Shown here in pieces: positions 40,243 through 54,766 of a stretch of DNA of 64,000 nucleotides (positions within the stretch are counted from its first letter, which is position 1; the number at the start of each line of letters is the position of its first letter). Origin of the DNA: Proteiniclasticum ruminis. Its GTDB lineage: Bacteria; Bacillota; Clostridia; Clostridiales; Clostridiaceae. The DNA lies in NCBI RefSeq assembly GCF_900115135.1, contig NZ_FOVK01000005.1, positions 62,001-126,000 of the forward strand, given 5' to 3'. The position numbers and the translations under genes were made by a program. The notes beneath the pieces are model-generated. The model had not been told where the DNA came from. It searched no databases and was given only the letters and a program-made list of their open reading frames with translations.

Positions 40243-40254
40243 TATTTATCTGTT

Positions 40255-41706
40255 TTACCGTTGAAACCTGTAGAAATCTTCCTTGGGATAAATTCTAGTG
40301 AAGCTTCCCTTCTCTATGGTTACAAGCCGATCCGAAACCGAAAGAGAGTCCTGGATGCTCACCGCAAGGATGACTATGGTAATGCCACGTTGCCTCAATT
40401 TATTGATCAGCGTGATGATATGGGCTCTAAGATACATGTCTGCATTGGAAAAGGGCTGGATCAGAAAAACAATGGAGGGTCTAAAAAGATGGATTCTGTA
40501 ATACGCAAGATTATACACATCCCGGGTGCTCCACTCTTTTATATTCTTTGTAAAGCACTCTTTGCCAACATAAGGTTCATATTCCTCCATGAGATTCTTT
40601 CTGATCTTTTTGGGCACGATACTTCTATTGAGTTTTCTGTCCAGAAGAAACGTGAGATTCTCATAATAATCCATGGACCTGAAGATCATAGACTCCTTCG
40701 GATTCTCTTCTATCACCGCAATGCCTTTGTCTATTGAATCCTCTCCTCGGTTATAGACAAGCGGAAACCCCTCATAAAGAATCTTTCCATGTTCAGCCTC
40801 GGTCTTCCCTTGAACCAGCATGAGAATTTCTTCCAATGAAGAGTTATCCATATCAAGAATCGTAAGACATTCTCCATGTTCCACACGAAAGGAGAGATTT
40901 TCAAGTTCACCTGAAAACACCTGCCGGAACTCAAGAAGCCCCACTTCTAGGGATTGCTCTTCCTCATCCCGTTCGTAAGGAAGGTCAAAGGAAATGATGT
41001 ACGGTGCAATATCCTGATCCGTAAGATGCTCTTCTTCCAGCATCTTTACCACTTTCCCATCTTCCATCAGACAGACCCGATGGCAAATTTTAAACGCTTC
41101 CTCATGATGATTTGCAAAATACAGAAAGGAAGTGCCCTCGGTATCAGCAAAGTACTTCATCAGCGTCTGAAACTTCTGAAGCTCTGTGGTGCTTAAATAA
41201 CTGCTGATTTCATCCAGAAGAATCAGTTTGGCACCGCCTCTAACGTATTTGATCAGTTCAATGACACTGCGCTGGAAGTGATTGAGCTTCATCGCCAGAT
41301 CATCTGTCTTCACTTCAATGGCAAAGGAAGCCAGGAGATTTTCTGTATCGGCATGCAGTTTTCTTTTACTGATGATACTTTCCCCAAAACTTCTGGAGAG
41401 AACAAAGATATTGTCCGCCACCGTTAAGTCTTCCACAAGTCTGGAATGCACATCAATGATTTCCACCTGATTCATCCCCATATCGCTGTGCTCATAATAG
41501 TTGACCAGTTGACCGCCAATATAGATTCTGCCCATATCAATGGGGTTGTTTGTCGTAAGAAGCCTGATCAGCTCTTTTTTCCCATGATAGTTCAAAGGGA
41601 TCATTCCCATGATTTCCCCTCGAAGCACATGGAAGTGAAGATTATCCAGCCTCAGGACCCCATCCACTTTTTTAGTTACATGCTCCATTCTTAATATCTC
41701 ATCCAT
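40255..41706 (-). CDS. Degenerate RbsA-like ABC ATPase, probable signalling pseudo-ATPase
   Basis: 483 residues laid out like RbsA with two nucleotide-binding domains, but its catalytic motifs are eroded. In the first domain Walker A reads PLNYHGKKEL (about 37-46; Gly42 and Lys43 kept, the other glycines and Ser/Thr lost), the signature is LNHFQRS (141-147) instead of LSGGQ, while Walker B LILLDE (161-166) and the switch histidine (FANHHEE, near 200) remain. In the second domain Walker A (LDMDNSS near 284-290) and Walker B (VFLIQPF) are both lost. It is the third gene after a response regulator and kinase and overlaps the kinase by 8 bases. The reading frame is intact, so it is not a decayed pseudogene. 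Confidence 0.82.
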   Translation of the reverse strand: MDEILRMEHVTKKVDGVLRLDNLHFHVLRGEIMGMIPLNYHGKKELIRLLTTNNPIDMGRIYIGGQLVNYYEHSDMGMNQVEIIDVHSRLVEDLTVADNIFVLSRSFGESIISKRKLHADTENLLASFAIEVKTDDLAMKLNHFQRSVIELIKYVRGGAKLILLDEISSYLSTTELQKFQTLMKYFADTEGTSFLYFANHHEEAFKICHRVCLMEDGKVVKMLEEEHLTDQDIAPYIISFDLPYERDEEEQSLEVGLLEFRQVFSGELENLSFRVEHGECLTILDMDNSSLEEILMLVQGKTEAEHGKILYEGFPLVYNRGEDSIDKGIAVIEENPKESMIFRSMDYYENLTFLLDRKLNRSIVPKKIRKNLMEEYEPYVGKECFTKNIKEWSTRDVYNLAYYRIHLFRPSIVFLIQPFSNADMYLRAHIITLINKLRQRGITIVILAVSIQDSLSVSDRLVTIEKGSFTRIYPKEDFYRFQR

Positions 41707-42718
41707 GATGCTTCTCCGTAACCAGGGGAAGTGTCACATGGACATCCGTTCCCGCATTTTTCTTGCTGTAAACAAAAATACCATACTCATCCCCATAGAT
41801 CAGACGAATTCTGTTGTTTACATTAACAAGAGCAATCCCACCTCTTTTATTCATCTCTTCCTTGAGATATGAAAGCGATGTCCCCTTCAGACGGTCATTG
41901 AGTTCTTGAAGTTTCTCGGGCTCCATCCCTAGTCCATCATCAGAAACGACAATATGGAGTCTTTCGGATGTCTTTGTCAGTCTCAGTTCAATGGTGCCTT
42001 TCCCAATTTTTCTCTCCACCCCATGAAAAATAGAGTTTTCAATGAGTGGCTGAAGTGTGAGTTTAGGCATCATCAGCTTCTGGATTTCCTCTTTGTCCCC
42101 CTTAAAAAGCACTTTCAGTTCGAGACGGTTGCCGAATCTGAACTTTTGGATCTTCGTATAGTTTTCTATATTTTCCAGTTCTTCGTCGATGGTCACGAGC
42201 CTGTCCAGATTGGAGATGGTGTATCTGAAAAACGTTGCTAAGGCTTCTGTCATCTCTGCCACACTGTCAATGCCTTCCATGAGAGCCTCGCTTCGGATTC
42301 CCTCCAACGTGTTATAGAGAAAGTGCGGGTTGATCTGATTCTGAAGCGCTAGGTATTCTGCATGTTTTTTAGTGCTGTTGATGAGCTCATTGGTATTGAG
42401 AAGCTCACCGAATTTTTTAACTGCATCCTCCTGTTCTTTGCTGTAGGGTACACGGATCTCATAGATTCCCTTCAGAATGTACCCTTCCGAGAACAGGGAC
42501 AGCGTTTTATTTGTTTCTCTCATCGGAAGCACAATGTAGAGATATGCAACCCTAACAAGAACCATCATGAACAGCACCGCTGCAATGAAAGGTGCGTAAT
42601 TCTTCAGATAGAATCCTTGGATCAATAGAGCAGTCAGCATCAGGAGGACGAAAGCAAGCAGAACCATCATAAAGAGCTTCATCCGGTCTGCCAGATATCC
42701 TCGTTCATTCTTCTTCAT
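41699..42718 (-). CDS. Sensor histidine kinase, LytS/YesM type, with minimal sensor
   Basis: 339 residues. Two membrane spans (about 14-36 and 42-64) are joined by only about five outside residues, so there is no extracellular sensor domain. His_kinase region: LQNQINPHFLYNTLEGI with His132 as phosphorylation site; N-box TLQPLIENSIFHG (Asn227); DDGLGMEPE; GGIALVNVNNRIRLIYG. AAGGAGG precedes the ATG. Partner of the response regulator upstream; signal input probably comes from another protein, plausibly the degenerate ABC protein or the importer. Confidence 0.9.
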   Translation of the reverse strand: MKKNERGYLADRMKLFMMVLLAFVLLMLTALLIQGFYLKNYAPFIAAVLFMMVLVRVAYLYIVLPMRETNKTLSLFSEGYILKGIYEIRVPYSKEQEDAVKKFGELLNTNELINSTKKHAEYLALQNQINPHFLYNTLEGIRSEALMEGIDSVAEMTEALATFFRYTISNLDRLVTIDEELENIENYTKIQKFRFGNRLELKVLFKGDKEEIQKLMMPKLTLQPLIENSIFHGVERKIGKGTIELRLTKTSERLHIVVSDDGLGMEPEKLQELNDRLKGTSLSYLKEEMNKRGGIALVNVNNRIRLIYGDEYGIFVYSKKNAGTDVHVTLPLVTEKHHG

Positions 42719-42729
42719 GGAGCTCCTCC

Positions 42730-44328
42730 TTATGCATATATTTTTCTGTATTCGTTGGGTTTCAGTCCTGTATACCGGATGAAGGATTTGGTGAAGTGCT
42801 TCACATCACTGTAGCCCACCATTTCACAGATGTCCATAATTCGCAGATCCTTCTCTTTCAGCAGTTCTTTGGCTTTATTGATACGGATTTCTGTCAGATG
42901 TTCCAAAAAACTCTTTCCAGTTTCTTTTTTGATCATTGTACTGAAATAGGTAGGACTAAATCCTGTCAGATTGCTTATTTCATCTAAGGTAACACTTCTC
43001 ATGTAATTATCTTCTAGGTAAGCCTGCACTTCACGAATCGGTCCAGAAAATGATTCGCTGCGATGCTGAAGGAGTACCTTCACAGAGGATACAATCCATT
43101 CTTCGACCAATGAAAAAAGTTCCTCCAGTGAGTGGGCACTTTCAATTCGCTGAAGGTGTTCCACTTTCACTTCACTTTCTTCAGGCATCAGAAATCTGTT
43201 CTTCCTCATCATGACCGTGAAGTGGCTTGAGATTTCTTTAATCAGATGAATCAGTTCATGGCCCGTTAGATGGTCTTTCAGTATTATGGTTTCTTTCAGG
43301 TTCTTCAAATGATCTTGAATGGCTTCATAATCCAAGGCAGACAGGGATTTTTCCATATTTTTGAAAAACTGAAAGACTGCATCACTTCTGAGGAGCTGGT
43401 GTTCCTCTGGTTTGTCTTCCCCAAGAAAAATTCTGCCAGTTCCTTTCACAAGTCTTTCTTCTACTGCAAGAAGTGCTGTCTCATAAGACTTGTACAGATC
43501 CTTGATGTCAGATACAGAAACTCCTTCCCCTAAGGTGACTTCTACTCCGTTTAATGGAAGAATCCCCCTCAGTGAGTGAAAAAGCTCACGCATACCTTTC
43601 CTGACCATCTCTTTTTCTGGAGCAGGGTACTCAAGAAGTATCAACATCAGCTTATGTTCCAGGTGCACCTCTTTTACTGTGAGAGTGTCTTCCCCCATCA
43701 CCTCAGCCAGGTGGAGACTTACTTTTTCTTCCAAACGCTCTCTGATGTCTATTGTCAGTTTGTCCTCTGTATCCAGCTGAAGCAGATAAATCTGCAAGGT
43801 TTCTCCATGAAAGCGGAATGCATGCCTATAGCCTTCCTCATCTAGCACCTCACGTTCACTGATCAGCTGAGACAAAAGATCTTTCTTCTTCTTTTCAAGG
43901 AGTGTGAGACTTTTCATTTCCTCTGCTTCTTCTCTAGATACCAGGCCTTTTTTCGTCAGGATATGGTCTCTCACTTTCTCTAACGTCTCCGTAAGCTCCT
44001 TCTTTTGTATGGGTTTAAGAAGATATTCACCAACTCCATATCTGATGGCTCGTTGTGCATACTCAAATTGTCCATATCCCGATATGATGATAAACTCAAG
44101 ATCTTCTTTTAGTTCTTTTGCTTTTTCTATCATATCCAGTCCATCATAACCGGGCATTCGAATGTCTGTGATCACAAGGTCTGGTTTATACCTTTCAATG
44201 ACATCCAGAGCTTCTATTCCGTTGGACGCTGTAGCAGCGATCTCCATATCCAGGGCATCCCAGTCCACAAGCTTTTGAATCAGCCTGCATACTCTTTCTT
44301 CATCATCTGCTATGATTACTTTAAGCAT
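42730..44328 (-). CDS. Response regulator, YesN type (REC + AraC HTH)
   Basis: 532 residues. Receiver domain 1-120 with phospho-acceptor Asp55 (LVITDIRMPG) and acidic pair near residues 8-9; a long linker (about 130-420) with no assigned fold; a C-terminal AraC domain with VQAYLEDNYMRSVTLDEISNLTGFSPTYFSTMIKKETGKSFLEHLTEIRINKAKELL and MVGYSDVKHFTKSFIRYTGLKPNEYRK. GGGGGGAAG precedes the ATG. Likely activates the RbsABC-type operon through the direct repeat at 40206-40242. Confidence 0.92.
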   Translation of the reverse strand: MLKVIIADDEERVCRLIQKLVDWDALDMEIAATASNGIEALDVIERYKPDLVITDIRMPGYDGLDMIEKAKELKEDLEFIIISGYGQFEYAQRAIRYGVGEYLLKPIQKKELTETLEKVRDHILTKKGLVSREEAEEMKSLTLLEKKKKDLLSQLISEREVLDEEGYRHAFRFHGETLQIYLLQLDTEDKLTIDIRERLEEKVSLHLAEVMGEDTLTVKEVHLEHKLMLILLEYPAPEKEMVRKGMRELFHSLRGILPLNGVEVTLGEGVSVSDIKDLYKSYETALLAVEERLVKGTGRIFLGEDKPEEHQLLRSDAVFQFFKNMEKSLSALDYEAIQDHLKNLKETIILKDHLTGHELIHLIKEISSHFTVMMRKNRFLMPEESEVKVEHLQRIESAHSLEELFSLVEEWIVSSVKVLLQHRSESFSGPIREVQAYLEDNYMRSVTLDEISNLTGFSPTYFSTMIKKETGKSFLEHLTEIRINKAKELLKEKDLRIMDICEMVGYSDVKHFTKSFIRYTGLKPNEYRKIYA

Positions 44329-44357
44329 TTTCTTCCCCCCAAAAAAGTCTAGTTCAC

Positions 44358-44371
44358 AAAACGTTTACTTT
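44358..44371. promoter_or_regulatory. LacI/CcpA-type operator-like site before the response regulator gene
   Basis: AAAACGTTTACTTT; read on the minus strand AAAGTAAACG-TTTT. It lies just downstream of a TATAAT at 44391-44386. The same AAAGTAAACG core occurs at the lac-type promoter (54362-54371). Confidence 0.4.
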
Positions 44372-44446
44372 CAATTCACTCTCCTATTATAAGCGATATT
44401 TTCAAAATATAAAATATATCCTCCTGTTTCAGTGTTTCTACTCCAA

Positions 44447-44489
44447 TTAAAAAGCGCTGTCTTCTTTAACCGCAAAAGAAGACAGCGCC
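44447..44489 (-). terminator. Terminator of the lacZ/LacI operon
   Basis: Minus strand GCGCTGTCTTCTT / AAGAAGACAGCGC, 13-bp perfect arms, followed by TTTTT; 12 bases after the LacI stop. Confidence 0.95.
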
Positions 44490-44500
44490 TGTTCATTCAT

Positions 44501-46438
<1,938 letters not shown>

Positions 46439-46442
<4 letters not shown>

Positions 46443-48112
46443 CGGCAAAGCCCCTCCCCTCTCAAAAACAGAAGGCAGACACTGCTGGTCCAGGTGAAGG
46501 AGGTGTCCACAAGGCCTTCTCCGGTGAAGGGATCAAAGTTCTCCGCCATGCCACCCACCAAAGTAAGGTCCATGAACTTATTCCGGATCCGGTCTGCATC
46601 ATGCTCATAGCCCGCCTCATAAAGGGCATCCACAAGTAGAAACGTTACAGGGGCCCAGATGGGTCCCTGCCAATATCCATTGTATTTATAAAGAGGACTC
46701 TTCGGATGCTCCGTGGCAAAGCCGTAAGGCGTCTCAAAGGAGAGGAGCCTCTCTACGGTTTTTTTCAGCACGGGCTCCGGCAGATACCTGGATAACAGAA
46801 GGGACATGGATAGGAGAAGACTGTCTCTATTTTTCACTGGTTCTCCCTGGATACCCACCCGGGCGAAGAACCCTTCTTCCTCGTCATAGAGCCTTTCCAG
46901 AGTCTTCTTTGCATGGATTTTCGCCTTCTCCTGATATTCTCTTTCTTCCTCGTCTTTTTTCAGCGCATGGGCAAGTCTTGCCATGGCATCATAGGCTCTT
47001 ACCAGGTGGGCCTGAAGATCCGGACTTTCCACCGGCATGCCCACATGGAACACGGAGCTGTTGTCCCAGCCGGAGTCATTGCCATGTCTGTAATGAGGCA
47101 GGGCTCCTGGGAACGTTCGATAGGTGTCATAATACGCCAGATTCCTCTTCATGCTCTCGTAGGCTTTTTCCAGACGGGATCTATGTGCAAAATACGCATT
47201 CTCCTTCATGCACTTCTCGTAAAATACTGGAAAAATGGGTGGTTTGATGCAGTTGAAGGAAGCATATTTGTCATGGACAAAGTCCGGATACGCACCGGAA
47301 GAGTCCTGATGATCAAAGAAGATCTCAAACTGGCCATAGGAGAGTTCAGGCCTTTCCTTTGCAAGAGCCAGGGCGTTGAAGCAGTTGTCCCAGGACCAGA
47401 TGCTGTACATGTAGAGCTTGGACATAAACATGGCCGGATGCTTCAGAGCCCCAAAGGGTGCCACAACCGACGACCAGGTGATGTAGCTTGCAAGTTTAAA
47501 TGAGGGGCGGTATTTTTCCTGCAAGCCTATGGGCTCTCTTTTGAAGACCCTGAAGTCTTCCTGCACCGCTGAAAGTCCTTCCTCATAGGTGCCAGAAAAT
47601 CCTTCCCCAGGCACCGTGACATAGCTTTCCACGAGAAGCTCTCCGTCAGAAAGAAGGAGCGTCACATGAGGATTGCCGATGATCTCCCAGGGGGCATCCA
47701 CTTGAAGGATTCCTTCTCTTCTTGTAAACAGAAGCTTCCGCTCCTTGGGATAGATGTGATATTCATAGGTGTCTTCTGACAGCGCGTGAAAGGTGTCATA
47801 CTTCACTTTCTTCGCAAAGAGTCCCACCGTGAGTCCTTCTGCCTTCAGGAGCACATGATGCTCTGTGGGTAGGATCAGCTTTACGGCATCTTCTGTCTTC
47901 TCCTCCTGGTAAAATTTAAGCTCCCGTTCTGAAGCCTCGATCTTTACCTTCACTTCCTTCTGCTCTTTAAAAAACCGCATCTCGAAAAGCGTAGAAGGAG
48001 CCTCATCTCCCCCATGGACATCCCGAAGGAGAATGGTCCCCTCTTTGGTCTTTGTTACGGCAAAGTAGGATCCGAACCTGGAAAAGGGTACTTTGTCGAT
48101 CTGTATGTTCAT
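46439..48112 (-). CDS. Glycoside hydrolase with (alpha/alpha)6 barrel, GH63/trehalase-like
   Basis: 557 residues, cytoplasmic. A beta-rich N-terminal part of about 190 residues is followed by the helical barrel. Clues: MYSIWSWDNCFNALAL (Asp242 in the WSWD motif), FDHQDSSGAYPDFV, RHGNDSGWDNSSVF (about 343-353), YNGYWQGPIWAPVTFLLVDAL and MAENFDPFTGEGLVD near the end, as in GH63/GH37-like and mannosylglycerate-hydrolase-like enzymes. The exact bond is not predictable. GGAGG precedes the ATG. Co-transcribed with lacZ, so it probably trims the same oligosaccharide. Confidence 0.82.
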
Positions 48113-48137
48113 AAAAAACCTCCAATCATGAAGAAGA

Positions 48138-48156
48138 AGGAGACCTGTGGTCTCCT
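48138..48156 (-). terminator. Intercistronic hairpin between lacZ and the glycosidase
   Basis: AGGAGACC-TGT-GGTCTCCT, perfect 8-bp stem followed on the minus strand by TCTTCTTC. A weak terminator or mRNA stabiliser. Confidence 0.55.
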
Positions 48157-48161
48157 GACTT

Positions 48162-52019
<3,858 letters not shown>

Positions 52020-52042
<23 letters not shown>

Positions 52043-52985
52043 GTCTCTTTCCTCCTTTCTTTTTCATGGGTTTGTCTTTTTTCACTTCCGTCTCATAGAA
52101 CACCCAAGCCGAGGAGGACTTGAAGATGAGAAGGGTCAGGAAGAGGATCACCAGGAACATAAACCAGGCGTTGGCACTGGCGTATCCCAGCTTATGGTGC
52201 TTGAAGGCGTTGTTGTACACCATGAGCCCATAAAAATAGGTGGAGCGTAAGGGGCCGCCGCCGGTGAGCAGCAGCACCAGGGTCAGCTGCTGCAGGGCAC
52301 TGATCACCGAGGTGATGGTGTTGAAAAGAATGGTTGGTGTGATGATGGGCACTGTGATGGAGAAGAACTGCCTAAGCGGAGAAGCTCCATCGATGGATGC
52401 CGCCTCATAGAGGTCCTTGGGAATGCTCCGGATGTCTGTGTAGAAAATCAGCATCATGGTGCCCACACCCCAGGCACTGGCCACCACGATGGCCACGATG
52501 GCCCATTTGGGGTCCACCAGCCAGCTGGGGCCTTCGATGCCGAGATATTTCAGGAAATAGTTCAGCACGCCATACTCCGAATGCAGGATCCAGCCCCAGA
52601 TGATGGACACGGCAACGCCGGATACCACCGCTGGAAGATAGAAAATGGTCCGAAAGACCTTGGCACCTTTTACAGGTTGGGATATAAGAAGTGCCAAAGC
52701 CAAGGCAATGATGAGGTTCAGAGGCACAAAAAGCGCCGCGAATCGTAAGGTGATGGTGAGGGATTTATAAAACTGAGGGTCTTCTGTGAACATGACTTTA
52801 TAGTTCTCGATGCCCACAAACTGGGGCGCTCTTGTCACGGGCCAGTCAAAAAGACTCATGACGAGGGAAAAGATCAGGGGGCCTGCGGTGAACACAAGAA
52901 ATCCGATGATCCAGGGACTGATGAACAGATACGGCACAGGTTTTTTCACCAGTGCTTTTTTGGTTGCGCTTTTCTTTTTAAACAT
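52020..52985 (-). CDS. CUT1 sugar ABC permease (MalF-like)
   Basis: 321 residues from the ATG at 52985 (AGAGAGG, 7-base spacing); an upstream in-frame ATG at 53012 lacks a site. Six predicted spans; the EAA loop is YEAASIDGASPLRQFFSITVPIITPTIL. Partner of the MalG-like permease downstream. Confidence 0.93.
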
Positions 52986-53036
52986 CGCTTTACCTCTCTC
53001 ATTTGTTTCCATGGTGGTGTTTGTTTTTATAAGGAT

Positions 53037-53058
53037 ACAGGGGGACTGCTCCCCCTGT
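53037..53058 (-). terminator. Intercistronic hairpin after the sugar-binding protein gene
   Basis: ACAGGGGG-ACTGCT-CCCCCTGT, a G/C-rich perfect 8-bp stem without a T-run, between the binding-protein stop and the first permease gene. Confidence 0.65.
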
Positions 53059-53084
53059 TCTCCCCTTTCTATTGGTAAGGAATG

Positions 53085-54311
53085 TTATTTTGCGGCTTCG
53101 TCCAGAGCCTTCTGTGGATTCTCCAGAGTACTTGGATTGAAGATTCTTTCGAAGACCAGGTTCAGGTTTTCTGCCATGATGGACCAGTCGCTGACGATGG
53201 AGGAGGATGGCGTATACCCTTCACTCTTTTCCAGCATGGTGTAGAAGACGCTCTTCTCTGGATCTTCAGACAGCTTTTCTGAAGCAACAACGGATTTCAG
53301 TACTGGCAATTCGTATTCGATACGATCGAGGTTTGCTGTTTCCCCGGTCCAGAATTTCATGAACTCAAAGGCTGCTTCCTTGTTTTTGGAGTCTTTGGAC
53401 ATGGAGAGTCCGGAAGAGGAGACGATGCTGACGCCCTCTTTTCCTTCAAAGGAAGGAAGCTCTACGATACCGTAGTTGATGCCCGCATCTTTCAGGGAGG
53501 AGATGCCCCAGGATCCGTTGACATACATGCCGACTTTTCCGGTTTTCATCTCTGTGGTGCCGGATCCTTCAGAAGCGACTGCAATGCCCTCTTTCAGCAT
53601 ATCCTGGAACATGGTGAACACTTCCACAGTCTCTTTGGAATTAAGATTTCCAGAAAGGTTTCCGGATTCATCCACATAGGCGCTGCCGTTGCTCCAGAGA
53701 TACATTTCAAAATCAAAGGGATCGGGCTTTCCAGAGAAGACCAGTCCTTTGGTGTCCTCTCCTTCGTCAGAAAGCTTCTTGGCGATTTCCTTGGCATCTT
53801 CCCAGGTCCATCCGGTTTCTGGATAAGAAACGCCTTTGGCATCAAAAAGGTCCTTGTTGTAGTACATCACGTGGGTGGTATAGCCTACAGGAAGTCCCAG
53901 GATCATATCATCAGCCTTGTTGTAGTTCCAGAGGGCTTCATAGAAGTTTTCCCCATACTCTTCGCCTTCTTTCTCGATGTAGCTGTCCAGAGGTTCCAGC
54001 GCATCCTTATAGGCAGGATAGTTCCACATGTACATGACATCCGGTGCATCTTTGGCCCCCATGCCAGCAGCAAGCTTGGTGTCATATTCATCTCCATAGG
54101 CTTCCAAGGTCACTTGGATCTTCTCCTGGGAGCTGTTGAATTTATCCACCAGCTCCTGCTGAAGAGTCAGGCTTTCTTCAGAGTCCCAGGTGGCAAAGCG
54201 GATTTTTACGGTATCCCCGGCACCGCTGGAAGGATTCTCTTCCTTGGTTCCGCAAGCGGACAGGATCAGGGCAGATAAGGATAAAAGGGCAACGATTTTT
54301 TTCAGTTTCAT
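53085..54311 (-). CDS. CUT1 sugar-binding lipoprotein
   Basis: 408 residues from the ATG at 54311 (GAGAGG, 8-base spacing; a GTG at 54320 is the alternative). Lipobox LSAC (Cys20). SBP_bac_1 pattern: KIRFATWDSEESLTLQQELVDKFNSS, GAKDAPDVMYMWNYPAYKDALEPLDSYIEKEG, GKVGMYVNGSWGISSL, AAFEFMKFWTG. The ligand is probably an oligosaccharide cleaved by LacZ and the glycosidase downstream (inference). Confidence 0.9.
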   Translation of the reverse strand: MKLKKIVALLSLSALILSACGTKEENPSSGAGDTVKIRFATWDSEESLTLQQELVDKFNSSQEKIQVTLEAYGDEYDTKLAAGMGAKDAPDVMYMWNYPAYKDALEPLDSYIEKEGEEYGENFYEALWNYNKADDMILGLPVGYTTHVMYYNKDLFDAKGVSYPETGWTWEDAKEIAKKLSDEGEDTKGLVFSGKPDPFDFEMYLWSNGSAYVDESGNLSGNLNSKETVEVFTMFQDMLKEGIAVASEGSGTTEMKTGKVGMYVNGSWGISSLKDAGINYGIVELPSFEGKEGVSIVSSSGLSMSKDSKNKEAAFEFMKFWTGETANLDRIEYELPVLKSVVASEKLSEDPEKSVFYTMLEKSEGYTPSSSIVSDWSIMAENLNLVFERIFNPSTLENPQKALDEAAK

Positions 54312-54340
54312 TCGGTTCACCTCTCAAATTTGATATCCTC

Positions 54341-54369
54341 ATTATAAACACGATTTTACTAAAAGTAAA
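54341..54369 (-). promoter_or_regulatory. Promoter of the sugar importer/lacZ operon
   Basis: Minus strand TTTACT (54369-54364), 17 bases, consensus TATAAT (54346-54341). The -35 is part of two overlapping palindromic sequences. Confidence 0.75.
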
Positions 54370-54392
54370 CGGTTTATTGTCGATTTTACTAA
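54351..54392. promoter_or_regulatory. Repeated operator sequences over the lacZ operon promoter
   Basis: CGATTTTACTAA occurs exactly at 54351-54362 and 54381-54392, 30 bases apart. Between them, AAAGTAAACGGTTTATT (54362-54378) looks like a LacI-family operator covering the -35, and TTTACT-AAA-AGTAAA (54355-54369) is a perfect 6-bp palindrome. The LacI protein at 44501-45481 is the likely ligand. Confidence 0.6.
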
Positions 54393-54411
54393 TATATTTT
54401 CACGAAACATC

Positions 54412-54425
54412 TGGAACCAGTTCCA
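54412..54425. promoter_or_regulatory. Palindrome TGGAAC-CA-GTTCCA
   Basis: Perfect 6-bp arms with a 2-base centre, 43-56 bases upstream of the -35 box, a usual activator position. The binding protein is unknown; the response regulator at 55383-56180 is one candidate. Confidence 0.4.
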
Positions 54426-54535
54426 ATTTTATGCAACAGATAATCCCTTGCGCATCATAAGAATCAACCATTACAGCGTCTGCAGGCTTTGAAATGGTGT
54501 TTTTGAATCCATGGACTCCACCGGAACCCCCTTGA

Positions 54536-54554
54536 ATAATTTTAGTAAAATTAT
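54536..54554. promoter_or_regulatory. 19-bp palindrome ATAATTTTA-G-TAAAATTAT
   Basis: Perfect 9-bp arms around one base, in the gap between the upstream operon's terminator and the lac-type promoter. It shares the TTTACTAAAA core with the promoter-proximal repeats (TTTTACTAAAA on the minus strand), so it may be a distal operator. No gene is seen in the rest of 54426-54670. Confidence 0.5.
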
Positions 54555-54670
54555 GAGGATTTCATTTTACTTGTACTCCATAACGCATTCTTTACTGATC
54601 TCCCCTTTATGTTTTCAGTAAAATGCCAAAAAGATCCTGCGAAGAACCGTCCACGGTACGGGAGGACGCA

Positions 54671-54708
54671 GAAAACCCCAGAAAGAAGAGTTTCTCTTCC
54701 CTCTGGGG
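54671..54708 (-). terminator. Terminator of the Afu-type/two-component operon
   Basis: Minus strand CCCCAGA-GGAAGAG-AAA-CTCTTC-TTCTGGGG, about 15 bp with one bulged pair, then TTTTCTG. It lies about 60 bases after the HAD gene stop. Confidence 0.92.
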
Positions 54709-54766
54709 CCTCGTTTTAGACTGTATTTCAATTTACTTCTTTGAAGCTCTCTTTGGCAAAAGGCTG

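Noticed and set aside
40255-41706. Degenerate ABC ATPase as a decaying pseudogene
   Set aside because: The frame is uninterrupted over 483 codons, overlaps the kinase gene cleanly and keeps Walker B and the switch histidine, which suggests selection for a non-catalytic role.
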